Shown one piece after another: positions 39,963 to 48,984 of a DNA stretch of 64,000 nucleotides. The notes beneath the pieces are model-generated. The model saw only the letters and a list, made by a program, of their open reading frames with translations. It ran no database searches and was not told the DNA's origin. The DNA is taken from positions 93,175 to 157,174 of the forward strand of contig CAJUCW010000004.1 in the NCBI GenBank assembly GCA_910585275.1. The letters run 5' to 3'. Both the position numbers and the translations under genes were made by a program. This DNA comes from an uncultured Muribaculaceae bacterium. GTDB taxonomy: Bacteria; Bacteroidota; Bacteroidia; Bacteroidales; Muribaculaceae. The first letter of the stretch is position 1; every line of letters begins with the position of its first letter.

Positions 39963-40481
39963 ATGGCAAAGAGAAATAATAGAGTTAAATCTACAAATGA
40001 TTTGGAACTGAAAGACCGTCTTGTGGCCATTAACCGCGTGACGAAAGTTACCAAAGGTGGTCGTGCATTCAGTTTTGCGGCAATTGTCGTAGTCGGCAAT
40101 GAAGACGGTATCATCGGCTGGGGCCTCGGCAAAGCCAACGAGGTTACGGCAGCTATAGCCAAGGGTGTTGAGACTGCTAAGAAGAACCTTATCAAGGTGC
40201 CTGTGCATAAGGGTACGATTCCTCACGAGCAGAGCGCCAAGTTCGGCGGTTCGCGTATTTTCCTGAAGCCTGCTTCAGAGGGTACCGGTGTGAAGGCCGG
40301 CGGTGCTATGCGTGCCGTGCTCGAGAGCGTTGGCATCACCGACGTGCTTGCAAAGAGCAAGGGTTCTTCCAATCCCCACAACCTTGTTAAGGCTACAATC
40401 GCGGCTCTCGATGAGTTGAGAAGCCCCGCTCAGGTGGCCCAGAACCGCGGTGTGGCTGTAGATAAAGTGTTTAACGGCTAA
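39963..40481 (+). CDS. rpsE: 30S ribosomal protein S5
   Basis: 172 residues. It has a dsRNA-binding-like N-terminal half (KVTKGGRAFSFAAIVVVGNE) and GGAMRAVLESVGITDVLAKS in the C-terminal half. It supports decoding accuracy and mRNA entry. It ends ten bases before rpmD. Confidence 0.98.
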   Translation: MAKRNNRVKSTNDLELKDRLVAINRVTKVTKGGRAFSFAAIVVVGNEDGIIGWGLGKANEVTAAIAKGVETAKKNLIKVPVHKGTIPHEQSAKFGGSRIFLKPASEGTGVKAGGAMRAVLESVGITDVLAKSKGSSNPHNLVKATIAALDELRSPAQVAQNRGVAVDKVFNG

Positions 40482-40491
40482 TTATACGGAT

Positions 40492-40671
40492 ATGTCACAG
40501 ATAGCAATCAAACAGATAAAGAGCCGCATCAATTGCCCTGCAGTGCAGAAGCGCACCCTTGATGCTCTCGGACTGAGGAAAATGAACCACACAGTAGTGA
40601 AGGAAGACAATCCCTCGATCCGTGGCATGGTGAAGACAGTTCATCATCTTGTAGAAGTTACACAACTCTAA
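40492..40671 (+). CDS. rpmD: 50S ribosomal protein L30
   Basis: 59 residues, translating from ATG 40492 as MSQIAIKQIKSRINCPAVQK, then RTLDALGLRKMNHTVV and a C-terminus VHHLVEVTQL. This is the normal L30 length and pattern. It fills the position between rpsE and rplO expected for the spc block. Confidence 0.95.
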   Translation: MSQIAIKQIKSRINCPAVQKRTLDALGLRKMNHTVVKEDNPSIRGMVKTVHHLVEVTQL

Positions 40672-40686
40672 TCGTATTAGAAACTC

Positions 40687-41133
40687 ATGGAACTACATAA
40701 TCTTATGCCGGCTCCCGGCAGCAACAAGAAGAACAAGAGAATAGGCCGCGGACCGGGCTCCGGCTACGGCGGCACTTCCACACGTGGACATAAAGGTGCG
40801 AAGTCTCGTTCGGGCTACAAGCATAAAGTGGGATTCGAGGGTGGCCAGATGCCTCTTCAGAGAAGGGTGCCCAAATTCGGTTTCAAGAACATCAACAGGG
40901 TTGAATACAAGGCTATCAACCTTGACGCTCTTGAAGCTCTGGCAGCTGCCCAGAACCTTACCAAGATTACGGTGTCCGACCTTCGCTCTGCCGGTCTTGT
41001 GCCGAAGAGCGGTCTCGTGAAGATTCTCGGCAATGGAGCAGTGAGCCGTGCCCTTGAGGTTCAGGCTGACGCTTTCTCTAAGAAAGCTGAGGAGGCAATC
41101 ACAGCTGCAGGTGGAACCGTAAGCAAAAACTGA
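40687..41133 (+). CDS. rplO: 50S ribosomal protein L15
   Basis: 148 residues. MELHNLMPAPGSNKKNKRIG, the Gly-rich extended N-terminus and GFEGGQMPLQRRVPKFGF are typical. It ends five bases before secY, the standard spc arrangement. Confidence 0.98.
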   Translation: MELHNLMPAPGSNKKNKRIGRGPGSGYGGTSTRGHKGAKSRSGYKHKVGFEGGQMPLQRRVPKFGFKNINRVEYKAINLDALEALAAAQNLTKITVSDLRSAGLVPKSGLVKILGNGAVSRALEVQADAFSKKAEEAITAAGGTVSKN

Positions 41134-41138
41134 TAACA

Positions 41139-42476
41139 ATGGGATTTACACAGACAATAAAGAATATCTGGAGTGTGGAAGACCTTCGCAAGCGTATAGG
41201 GATTACCCTGCTGCTTGTGATTATCTACCGCTTCGGATGCTACGTGGTCTTGCCGGGCATTAACCCCGACGAGCTCATGGCACTGAAAAACTTCACTTCC
41301 GACGGCCTTATGCAGCTTCTCGATATGTTCTCGGGCGGCGCATTCTCCCAGGCATCTATTTTCGCGCTCGGAATCATGCCCTATATCACTGCATCGATTG
41401 TGATTCAGTTGCTTGGCATGGTTTTGCCCGCGTTCCAGAAGATGCAGAGGGAAGGTGAGAGCGGAAGAATGAAGCTCAACCAGTACACCCGTTATCTTAC
41501 CGTGCTCATTCTCGTGCTCCAGGGTCCTGCGTATCTGATGAATCTCCAGTACCAGGTCAAGGCTGCGGGAGGCTATGTGGAAATGGGATTCTGGACAGTG
41601 GTGTTCATGACCATAGTGCTGGCCGCCGGTTCCATGTTTATCATGTGGCTGGGCGAAAGGATTGACCAGAAGGGTATCGGCAACGGTATCTCCTTTATCA
41701 TCCTTATCGGTATTATGGCGCGCTTCCCCGAGGCAATCATCCAGGAATTCACTGGCCGTCTTATGAACTCGGCAGGCGGTGGTCTGGTCATCTTCCTTGT
41801 GGAGCTTGTAATCCTCGTGGCTGTCATCGCCGGGGCGGTGCTTCTCGTGCAAGGCACGCGCAAGGTGCCCGTGCAGTATGCGAAACGCATCCAGGGCAAC
41901 AAGCAGTACGGTGGCGCACGTCAGTACATCCCGTTGAAAGTGAATGCAGCTGGTGTGATGCCTATCATTTTCGCCCAGGCGATTATGTTTATCCCTGTCA
42001 CACTTGTAGGTTTCAGCACGGAGCATACCGGGTTTTTCGGGGCCTTGACCGACCTCTATGGATTCTGGTATAATCTGGTTTATTTCCTAATGATCGTGGC
42101 TTTCACTTATTTCTATACCGCAATAACCGTGCGTCCCGCACAGATGGCGGAAGATATGAAACGCAACAACGGCTTCATCCCCGGCATCAAGCCCGGCAAG
42201 CCGACCGTGGATTATCTTGATTCCATTATGTCGAGAATCACCCTTCCGGGTTCCATCTTCCTCGGCATAGTCGCTATCCTTCCCGCCATCGCCCATGTAT
42301 GTGGTCTTAACCGTCAGTTCGCTGCCTTCTTTGGAGGCACATCGCTTCTGATTATGGTTGGTGTCATTCTCGACACTCTTAGAATAGTTGAGGGTCATCT
42401 GCTGATGCGCCACTATGACGGCCTTATGAAAGACGGCCGCATCAAGGGCCGCACAACAGGCAGTGGAGCTTTTTAA
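41139..42476 (+). CDS. secY: Preprotein translocase subunit SecY
   Basis: 445 residues with ten predicted membrane spans. The plug region (SGGAFSQASIFALGIMPYIT) and the C5 cytoplasmic loop (RNNGFIPGIKPGKPT) are recognisable. It forms the Sec channel in the inner membrane with SecE and SecG, which are not in this window. Co-transcribed with the ribosomal genes. Confidence 0.98.
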   Translation: MGFTQTIKNIWSVEDLRKRIGITLLLVIIYRFGCYVVLPGINPDELMALKNFTSDGLMQLLDMFSGGAFSQASIFALGIMPYITASIVIQLLGMVLPAFQKMQREGESGRMKLNQYTRYLTVLILVLQGPAYLMNLQYQVKAAGGYVEMGFWTVVFMTIVLAAGSMFIMWLGERIDQKGIGNGISFIILIGIMARFPEAIIQEFTGRLMNSAGGGLVIFLVELVILVAVIAGAVLLVQGTRKVPVQYAKRIQGNKQYGGARQYIPLKVNAAGVMPIIFAQAIMFIPVTLVGFSTEHTGFFGALTDLYGFWYNLVYFLMIVAFTYFYTAITVRPAQMAEDMKRNNGFIPGIKPGKPTVDYLDSIMSRITLPGSIFLGIVAILPAIAHVCGLNRQFAAFFGGTSLLIMVGVILDTLRIVEGHLLMRHYDGLMKDGRIKGRTTGSGAF

Positions 42477-42500
42477 CCTAAAGTCAGGTTCAGCAAGCTA

Positions 42501-43295
42501 ATGATTTATATTAAGACAGCCGAAGAGATTGAAAGAATGCGCACGGCGTGCGATCTTGTTAGCCGTACGCTCGGAGAGGTGGCGAAGTGGGTTAAACCCG
42601 GAGTCACCACCCTCAAGCTCGATAACATTGCAAGAGAGTTTATCCTCGACAACGGGGGTAAACCCGCTTGCCTTGGTTATCAAGGTTTCCCCGGCACTCT
42701 TTGCATAGAGGTGAATGAAACCGTGGTACACGGTTTTCCTTCCGGCTATGAATTGAGAGAGGGGGATATTGTCGGAACGGACTGTGTGGCCGAGCTTAAC
42801 GGCATGAACGGCGATAGCTGCTACACTTTCGCGGTTGGCGATATCGACGAGAAGACTGCCCGTCTTCTCAGAATTACGAAGGAGTCACTTTATAAGGGCA
42901 TTTCTGCTGCGAAAGCAGGAAAGAGAATAGGCGACATTTCGAATGCGGTCCAGACTTTTTGCGAGCATAACGGCTATAGCGTGGTGCGCGAAATGTGCGG
43001 ACACGGCATCGGTAAGGATATGCACGAAGACCCAGAGGTCCCTAATTTTGGACGCAGAGGTATCGGGCCGGTGCTGAAGCCGGGTATGTGCATAGCCATT
43101 GAGCCTATGATTAATCTTGGCAGTAAGAATGTAGTTATCGAGCGGAACGGATGGGAATGCCGCACACGCGACAGGAAACCCTCCGCCCATTTCGAGCATA
43201 CCATCCTTATTACTCCCGACGAGCCTGAGATTATGACTACTTTCGATTATATCGAGGCTGCGCTTGGCGTTTCAAACGAAGCCAAGCCTGAATAA
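42501..43295 (+). CDS. map: Type I methionine aminopeptidase
   Basis: 264 residues of the M24A pita-bread fold, with GYQGFPGTLCIEVNETVVHG, GDIVGTDCVAELNG, CGHGIGKDMHEDP and AIEPMI carrying the dinuclear metal ligands. It removes the initiator Met. Between secY and infA, as in other Bacteroidetes; no adk gene intervenes as it does in many Firmicutes. Confidence 0.97.
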   Translation: MIYIKTAEEIERMRTACDLVSRTLGEVAKWVKPGVTTLKLDNIAREFILDNGGKPACLGYQGFPGTLCIEVNETVVHGFPSGYELREGDIVGTDCVAELNGMNGDSCYTFAVGDIDEKTARLLRITKESLYKGISAAKAGKRIGDISNAVQTFCEHNGYSVVREMCGHGIGKDMHEDPEVPNFGRRGIGPVLKPGMCIAIEPMINLGSKNVVIERNGWECRTRDRKPSAHFEHTILITPDEPEIMTTFDYIEAALGVSNEAKPE

Positions 43296-43323
43296 ACCAA
43301 ATCACAACAACTGAAAAAGACTT

Positions 43324-43542
43324 ATGGCAAAACAAGCTGCAATAGAACAGGACGGTGTTATTCTCGAGGCGTTGAGCAACGCAATGTTCAAGGTCGAACT
43401 TGAGAACGGGCATGAAATTACGGCCCATATCTCAGGAAAGATGAGAATGCATTATATTAAGATACTTCCCGGCGATAAGGTTAGGGTTGAAATGAGCCCC
43501 TACGATTTGAGCAAGGGCCGTATCGCTTTCAGATATAAATAA
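43324..43542 (+). CDS. infA: Translation initiation factor IF-1
   Basis: 72 residues, single OB fold: MAKQAAIEQDGVILEALSN, FKVELENGHEITAHISGKMR and the ending SKGRIAFRYK. It occupies the 30S A site during initiation. It lies 28 bases after map and 17 before rpmJ. Confidence 0.98.
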   Translation: MAKQAAIEQDGVILEALSNAMFKVELENGHEITAHISGKMRMHYIKILPGDKVRVEMSPYDLSKGRIAFRYK

Positions 43543-43559
43543 AAAAAAGACACTACATA

Positions 43560-43676
43560 ATGAAAGTTAGAGCATCAGTAAAAAAGCGCACGGCCGACAG
43601 CAAGATCGTGCGCCGAAAAGGAAGATTATACGTAATCAACAAGAAGAACCCCAAATTTAAACAGCGTCAAGGATAA
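43560..43676 (+). CDS. rpmJ: 50S ribosomal protein L36
   Basis: 38 residues: MKVRASVKKRTADSKIVRRK, then GRLYVINKKNPKFKQRQG. The Cys/His zinc knuckle of the classical form is missing, so this is the zinc-independent version. Last gene of the spc block, with a -7 promoter box directly behind it. Confidence 0.93.
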   Translation: MKVRASVKKRTADSKIVRRKGRLYVINKKNPKFKQRQG

Positions 43677-43682
43677 TTTTAT

Positions 43683-43690
43683 TACCTTTG
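43683..43690 (+). promoter_or_regulatory. Internal -7 box ahead of alpha block
   Basis: TACCTTTG in the rpmJ-rpsM gap, 23 bases before the rpsM ATG. No TTTG is found at -33 (the region is the end of rpmJ). It could boost rpsM-rpoA transcription. Confidence 0.5.
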
Positions 43691-43713
43691 CAAAAAATTT
43701 GTAACAACATATT

Positions 43714-44094
43714 ATGGCAGTAAGAATTGTCGGCGTAGATTTGCCGCAAAATAAAAGAGGAGAGATTGCCTTGACCTATATCTACGGCATCGGCCGTAGC
43801 GCCGCCAACACCATCCTCAGCAAGGCCGGTGTTGACCGCGATATCAAGGTGCAAGATTGGACAGACGCACAGGCAGCCGCCGTTCGTGAAGTCATCCAGA
43901 GTGAGTATAAAGTTGAGGGTGACCTCCGTTCGGAGATTCAGCTCAACATCAAGCGTCTTATGGATATAGGATGCTACCGTGGCGTACGTCACCGTATCGG
44001 TCTTCCTGTAAGAGGGCAGAGCACTAAAAACAATGCCCGCACCCGTAAGGGCCGCAAGAAAACAGTCGCTAACAAGAAGAAAGCTACTAAATAA
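43714..44094 (+). CDS. rpsM: 30S ribosomal protein S13
   Basis: 126 residues. MAVRIVGVDLPQNKRGEIAL, the helix-two-turn-helix region and the basic tail RGQSTKNNARTRKGRKKTVA are diagnostic. It contacts tRNA and the 50S bridge. First gene of the alpha block. Confidence 0.98.
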   Translation: MAVRIVGVDLPQNKRGEIALTYIYGIGRSAANTILSKAGVDRDIKVQDWTDAQAAAVREVIQSEYKVEGDLRSEIQLNIKRLMDIGCYRGVRHRIGLPVRGQSTKNNARTRKGRKKTVANKKKATK

Positions 44095-44103
44095 AATTAA
44101 AGT

Positions 44104-44493
44104 ATGGCAAAAAAGACAGTCGCAGCTAAAAAGAGGAATGTCAAGGTTGACGCCAACGGTCAGCTTCATGTGCATAGCTCTTTCAACAACATTATCGTTT
44201 GCCTTGCCAACAGCGAGGGCCAGGTTATCTCCTGGAGCTCTGCAGGCAAGATGGGCTTCAGAGGTTCTAAGAAGAACACTCCCTATGCAGCCCAGATGGC
44301 AGCCCAGGATTGTGCCAAGGTTGCATACGACCTTGGCCTGCGCAAGGTGAAAGCCTATGTGAAGGGGCCTGGCAACGGACGAGAGTCAGCAATCCGCACC
44401 GTGCATGGCGCCGGAATCGAAGTGACGGAGATTGTAGATGTCACTCCGCTTCCGCACAACGGATGTCGTCCTCCGAAAAGAAGAAGAGTATAA
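44104..44493 (+). CDS. rpsK: 30S ribosomal protein S11
   Basis: 129 residues. HVHSSFNNIIVCLANSEG, SSAGKMGFRGSKKNTPYAAQ and the end DVTPLPHNGCRPPKRRRV are conserved. It lines the mRNA exit channel. A 123-base structured spacer precedes rpsD. Confidence 0.98.
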   Translation: MAKKTVAAKKRNVKVDANGQLHVHSSFNNIIVCLANSEGQVISWSSAGKMGFRGSKKNTPYAAQMAAQDCAKVAYDLGLRKVKAYVKGPGNGRESAIRTVHGAGIEVTEIVDVTPLPHNGCRPPKRRRV

Positions 44494-44530
44494 CATCAAA
44501 GCCCCTCGCGCCCGTCTCTGAATGCGAATA

Positions 44531-44560
44531 GACTGCCTCAGCATCTTTCTCTCGGCAGTC
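44531..44560 (+). promoter_or_regulatory. Hairpin in rpsK-rpsD spacer
   Basis: Perfect 7-bp stem gactgcc (44531-44537) with ggcagtc (44554-44560), 16-base loop. Flanking cccg (around 44509) and cggg (around 44578) could add an outer helix. S4, encoded just downstream, is the repressor of the alpha operon in E. coli, so a binding site here is plausible but unproven. Confidence 0.5.
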
Positions 44561-44616
44561 GCGGCTGCGCTAAGGAGCGGGCAGAATGGCCCACTTTAAT
44601 TAAACAATAGAAAAAA

Positions 44617-45222
44617 ATGGCAAGATATACAGGCCCAAAGACAAAAATAGCCCGCAAATTCGGTGAGGCAATTTATGGTGAAGATAAGGTTCTGGCTAAG
44701 AAAAATTATCCGCCGGGACAGCATGGCGCCAACCGTAGAAGAAAGACTTCGGAATATGGCACCCAGCTCAAGGAGAAGCAGAAAGCTAAATATACATACG
44801 GTGTGCTCGAGCGTCAGTTCCGTAATCTCTTCGAGAAAGCAGCACGCACCAAAGGCATCACCGGTGAGGTTCTTCTTCAGCTTCTTGAGAGCAGACTTGA
44901 CAACGTGGTTTATCGTCTCGGCATAGCTCCGAGCCGTCCTGCGGCGCGTCAGCTCGTTCTTCACAAGCATATCACAGTGAATGGCGACGTAGTCAACATT
45001 CCTTCATATCATGTAAAGCCCGGCGACGTAGTTGCCGTGAGAGAGAAGTCGAAATCGCTCGAGGTAATAGCCGACTGCCTTGCCGGCTTCAACCATAGCA
45101 AATATCCCTGGATTGAATGGGACGACAGCAAGAAGGGCGGTAAATTCCTCCATGTTCCCCAGCGTGAAGACATTCCGGAGACCATCAAGGAACAGTTGAT
45201 CGTTGAGTTGTATTCTAAATAA
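44617..45222 (+). CDS. rpsD: 30S ribosomal protein S4
   Basis: 201 residues. MARYTGPKTKIARKFGEAIY, the S4 domain with ESRLDNVVYRLGIAPSRPAA and the C-terminus QREDIPETIKEQLIVELYSK are typical. The N-terminal zinc cysteines are absent. It initiates 16S assembly. Confidence 0.98.
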   Translation: MARYTGPKTKIARKFGEAIYGEDKVLAKKNYPPGQHGANRRRKTSEYGTQLKEKQKAKYTYGVLERQFRNLFEKAARTKGITGEVLLQLLESRLDNVVYRLGIAPSRPAARQLVLHKHITVNGDVVNIPSYHVKPGDVVAVREKSKSLEVIADCLAGFNHSKYPWIEWDDSKKGGKFLHVPQREDIPETIKEQLIVELYSK

Positions 45223-45238
45223 TAAACAATAGAAACCC

Positions 45239-46237
45239 ATGCCAATATTAGCATTTCAGAAACCCGACAAGGTCATCATGCTTGAGGCCGACAATAAGTT
45301 CGGCAAGTTTGAATTCAGGCCTCTTGAGCCCGGCTATGGCCAGACCATAGGCAACGCATTGCGTAGAATTCTTCTGTCGTCGCTTGGTGGCTTTGCCATC
45401 TGCTCGATAAGAATCGACGGTGTGGCGCACGAGTTAGACACCATCCCCGGGGTTAAAGAGGATGTGACGAATATCATTCTCAACCTTAAGCAGGTAAGAT
45501 TCAAGCAGCTGACCGAAGACCATGAAACTGAAAAGTCTGTGGTCAACGTGTCGGGAACGGATGTGTTTAAGGCAGGCGACTTGGGAAAAGTGCTTTCCGG
45601 ATTCGAGGTTTTGAACCCCGAACTCGTGATTTGCCATCTTGACCCTTCCGCAAGCTTTCAGATGGAATTCACCATCAATAAAGGTCGCGGATGGGTTCCG
45701 GCCGACGAGAACAGAGAGCTTCTCGGCGATGCCGATCCCAGCGTGATAGCAATCGACTCCATTTATACTCCCATCAAGAATGTGAAGTATTCTGTGGAGA
45801 ATTATCGTGTAGAGCAGAAAACCGACTATGAGAAGTTGATTCTTGAGGTTACAACCGACGGTTCAATCCAGCCCAAGGATGCGCTTAAGGAAGCAGCCAA
45901 GATTCTCATATATCATTTCATGCTTTTCAGCGACGAAAAGATTGCGCTCGAGACTCCAAAGGAGAATGATGTCGATGAGTTTGACGAAGAAGTGCTCCAC
46001 ATGCGTCAGCTTCTCAAGAGCAAGCTCACAGACATGGATCTTTCAGTCCGCGCCCTCAACTGCCTTAAGAGCGCCGAGGTAGAGACTCTCGGTGAGCTTG
46101 TGGTCTTCAATAAGAACGACCTGCTCAAGTTCCGCAACTTCGGTAAGAAGTCGCTTACGGAGCTTGACGAGCTCCTTGCAAGCCTCAACCTCTCCTTTGG
46201 GATGGACATTTCAAAATATAAATTGGATAAAGACTAA
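45239..46237 (+). CDS. rpoA: RNA polymerase alpha subunit
   Basis: 332 residues. The N-terminal dimerisation domain (about 1-235) carries GNALRRILLSSLGGFAI and PGVKEDVTNIILNLK. The C-terminal domain (about 255-325) has DLSVRALNCLKSAEVETLGE for DNA and activator contacts. It lies between rpsD and rplQ with short gaps. Confidence 0.98.
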   Translation: MPILAFQKPDKVIMLEADNKFGKFEFRPLEPGYGQTIGNALRRILLSSLGGFAICSIRIDGVAHELDTIPGVKEDVTNIILNLKQVRFKQLTEDHETEKSVVNVSGTDVFKAGDLGKVLSGFEVLNPELVICHLDPSASFQMEFTINKGRGWVPADENRELLGDADPSVIAIDSIYTPIKNVKYSVENYRVEQKTDYEKLILEVTTDGSIQPKDALKEAAKILIYHFMLFSDEKIALETPKENDVDEFDEEVLHMRQLLKSKLTDMDLSVRALNCLKSAEVETLGELVVFNKNDLLKFRNFGKKSLTELDELLASLNLSFGMDISKYKLDKD

Positions 46238-46243
46238 ACAACG

Positions 46244-46750
46244 ATGAGACACAATAAAAAATTCAACCACCTCGGTCGTAAGAAAGGTCATCGCGACGCC
46301 CTCTTGATGAACCTCACTATTTCTCTTATCATGCATAAGAGAATCAATACGACTTTGGCCAAGGCGAAAGCATTGCGTATCTATGCAGAGCCTCTTATCA
46401 CGAGGTCAAAGACCGACGATATGACCAACCGTCGCCTCGTCTTCAGCTATCTTCAGAACAAGGAAGCTGTGAAAGAACTTTTCGGCGTGGTTGCCGAAAA
46501 AGTAGCCGAGCGTCCCGGTGGCTACACCCGTATCCTCAAGACCGGACACCGTCTTGGCGACAACGCCGAGATGGCGATGATTGAGCTCGTTGACTTCAAC
46601 GAGAACATGCTTGAGGCAGCAGGTGGCAAGAAAGAGAAAAGCACCCGCCGCAGCCGCCGCAAGAAGAGCGCGGCGCCTGCAGAAGCTGCAGCTCCCGTGG
46701 CAGAGGCTCCCGAGGCACCCGCTGCCGAGGAGGCACCCAAGGCTGAATAA
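46244..46750 (+). CDS. rplQ: 50S ribosomal protein L17 with Ala/Pro/Glu tail
   Basis: 168 residues. The first ~125 are a normal L17 (MRHNKKFNHLGRKKGHRDAL... RPGGYTRILKTGHRLGDNAE). The rest is a basic patch (KKEKSTRRSRRKKS) and then a low-complexity tail of Ala, Pro and Glu. Similar tails occur in other Bacteroidetes L17 proteins; a role is unknown. Last gene of the ribosomal cluster. Confidence 0.97.
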   Translation: MRHNKKFNHLGRKKGHRDALLMNLTISLIMHKRINTTLAKAKALRIYAEPLITRSKTDDMTNRRLVFSYLQNKEAVKELFGVVAEKVAERPGGYTRILKTGHRLGDNAEMAMIELVDFNENMLEAAGGKKEKSTRRSRRKKSAAPAEAAAPVAEAPEAPAAEEAPKAE

Positions 46751-46777
46751 TCTTAGCCATATAATTTATATTAGTAG

Positions 46778-46809
46778 AGAGCGTCTGTCGTTGCAACGAC
46801 AGACGCTCT
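46778..46809 (+). terminator. Cluster-end hairpin, 32-base perfect palindrome
   Basis: Perfect palindrome with arms 46778-46793 and 46794-46809, folding with a minimal ttgcaa loop. It follows the rplQ stop by 27 bases. Only a weak, interrupted T-tract comes after (tataattatactttt). Confidence 0.75.
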
Positions 46810-46930
46810 TATAATTATACTTTTAGCTGCATTATTTTGCATCTGTCGATATTAATTGCTAATTTAGCATCGTCTTTCAAATCGTGGCATGTACATGGAC
46901 GATTGATGACGTTTTGACAGTCTGAAAGGA

Positions 46931-48376
46931 ATGACATGGCCTGAAACCATACATCTTAGCAGTTGGCTGGCATTGGCGTTGGTGCTCCTTTATGCAATTG
47001 TCGTGATAGCCTCTGTGGTTGTGGTGCTCCGGGAGAACCGCAATCCGATACGTGCGCTCTCATGGGTGATAGCACTTATTTTTCTTCCCGGCATCGGACT
47101 TGTGTTTTATCTTTTTTTCGGACGTAGCCTGAAAGGGCTGCACATGATTTCGCGCCATAACAAGCGCAAGCTGATGCATGACCATACTCCGAGGAAGATC
47201 GACATCAACACACTCAATCTTCCCCCGGAGCAGCGAACCTTGATTCGGCTTGCCCATACCCTTTGCCGAGCACCTTTCACCGTAAACAACGAAATCAGTA
47301 TCTTTACGGACGGGGCATCGAAATTCGAGGCATTGAAAAAGGATTTGCGCGGAGCAAAGAGTTGCATACTTTTACAGTACTATATCTTTCTTGACGATAA
47401 AATCGGCACGGAGATAGCTGAAATTTTGATGGAGAAGGCGCGTCAGGGCGTCAGGGTCATGGTGATGTATGACCACGTAGGAAGTTTCTCGGCGAAGCGC
47501 AGTTTTTTCAAAAAGATGCAGACCGCCGGAGTTGATACGCATCCATTTTTTAAAGTCACTTTCCCTCAGCTTGCCAACCGTATAAATTGGCGCAACCACC
47601 GTAAAATCGTTGTCATAGACTCTGAAGTGGGTTATATAGGGGGTATGAATATAGCAGACCGTTATGTGTACGGACAGGAAGATAGTGAAGTTTGGCGCGA
47701 CACCCATTTCCGTATGAAGGGAGATATAGTGGAGTCGTTGATTTATTCGTTTGCCATAGACTGGAATTTTTTGAAAAAACAGCCGGTGCTTCCTTCTGTT
47801 ATTCCGCCGCCTGTTGATTTCAGCAATACTACGGGGGTGCAGCTTGTTACGAGCGGTCCTACCGGAAGTTGGAACAACCTTTCGATGGTGTTCTTAAAAG
47901 CTATAGCTTCCGCAAAAAAGACAATCCTCATACAGACCCCTTATTTTCTTCCCACCGATGGGCTTCTATCCGCACTGCAGGCTGCGGCGTTGTCGAAGGT
48001 AGATGTCAGGATAATGATGCCTGAGAAAACCGACAGCGTGCTTCTCCATTACGCTTCGTTCTCCTATATTACACAATGCCTTAAAGCGGGGATTAAGGTA
48101 TATCTTTATGAGCCGGGGATGCTTCATGCTAAAGCCATGATTGTGGATGACGAACTTGTCACGGCCGGCTCAACGAATTTCGACTTCCGCAGTTTCGAAA
48201 ATAACTTCGAGTGCAACCTTTTGATTTACAACTCTGCAATCAACCGCCGTATGCGCGACATCTTCTTCGAAGACTTGAAGAGATGCCGCAAACTTACCCT
48301 GACAAAATGGCGCAAACGCCCCCTCGGCCAACGTTTCCTCGAATCCCTTCTCCGCCTCGTTTCCCCGATCTTATAA
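46931..48376 (+). CDS. cls: Cardiolipin synthase
   Basis: 481 residues. Two N-terminal membrane spans (about 10-32 and 44-64) precede two phospholipase D (HKD) motifs: H223/K225/D230 in NHRKIVVID and H399/K401/D406 in HAKAMIVDD. It joins two phosphatidylglycerol molecules into cardiolipin at the inner membrane. Apparently monocistronic; no perfect -7 box was found upstream. Confidence 0.93.
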   Translation: MTWPETIHLSSWLALALVLLYAIVVIASVVVVLRENRNPIRALSWVIALIFLPGIGLVFYLFFGRSLKGLHMISRHNKRKLMHDHTPRKIDINTLNLPPEQRTLIRLAHTLCRAPFTVNNEISIFTDGASKFEALKKDLRGAKSCILLQYYIFLDDKIGTEIAEILMEKARQGVRVMVMYDHVGSFSAKRSFFKKMQTAGVDTHPFFKVTFPQLANRINWRNHRKIVVIDSEVGYIGGMNIADRYVYGQEDSEVWRDTHFRMKGDIVESLIYSFAIDWNFLKKQPVLPSVIPPPVDFSNTTGVQLVTSGPTGSWNNLSMVFLKAIASAKKTILIQTPYFLPTDGLLSALQAAALSKVDVRIMMPEKTDSVLLHYASFSYITQCLKAGIKVYLYEPGMLHAKAMIVDDELVTAGSTNFDFRSFENNFECNLLIYNSAINRRMRDIFFEDLKRCRKLTLTKWRKRPLGQRFLESLLRLVSPIL

Positions 48377-48405
48377 ATTCAAATTTTACGAGAAATGGGG
48401 AATGT

Positions 48406-48984
48406 TTAGCCGTGTTGTTTCAGCCATTCGGAGGCGGCGAGGGATAGTTCGTCGTACCATTCCTGGCCGAAGCGGCGGACGAGTGGATCTTTCAGGAATT
48501 CGTATGCCCGAACTCCTTTTGATTTTCCGAGGACTTCAGCACATTTGCAGATTTTCCATCTGTGGAGGTTAACGGCGGTCATAGAGCCGTATTTTCTTAG
48601 CCTTACGGGATAAAGATGGCACGATGACGGTTTCAACTGGGGCAATTTTCCTTCCCGATATGCTTTTTCGAGGGCGCACAGGCATTTGCCGCCTTCGGCA
48701 TATGTGGTGAATACGCAGTCACGACCTTCTACAATCTGGGTGACAAGGTCGCCGTCAGGGTCGATGTATGAAGTGCCTTCCTCCTTAATGGTTCTTTGTC
48801 CGGCGGGGGTAAGCAGGGGCATGATTTCATCGATGTGCGAGTTGATGGCATCTCTTTCCTCTTCAAGAAGGGGAGCGCCAGCATCGCCGTCGATGCAGCA
48901 TTGTCCGAGACATGAATCAAGGTCGCAGACAAAGAAACGTTCTATGAGGTCGAGGGAGACGAGGGTGTCTTTTATTACGAGCAT
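48406..48984 (-). CDS. DUF3109 cysteine-rich protein
   Basis: 192 residues. A conserved cysteine cluster near the N-terminus (CDLDSCLGQCCIDGDAGAPL) and later cysteines (DCVF, KCLCALE, SSCHLYPVR, ICKCAE) match DUF3109, which resembles the Fe-S or zinc-binding YkgJ-type clusters. Biochemical role unknown. It converges with cls; the two stops are 29 bases apart. Confidence 0.86.
   Translation of the reverse strand: MLVIKDTLVSLDLIERFFVCDLDSCLGQCCIDGDAGAPLLEEERDAINSHIDEIMPLLTPAGQRTIKEEGTSYIDPDGDLVTQIVEGRDCVFTTYAEGGKCLCALEKAYREGKLPQLKPSSCHLYPVRLRKYGSMTAVNLHRWKICKCAEVLGKSKGVRAYEFLKDPLVRRFGQEWYDELSLAASEWLKQHG

Noticed and set aside
41061..42026. 321-residue minus-strand frame opposite secY
   Set aside because: Shadow of SecY; composition reflects the reverse complement of membrane-segment codons.
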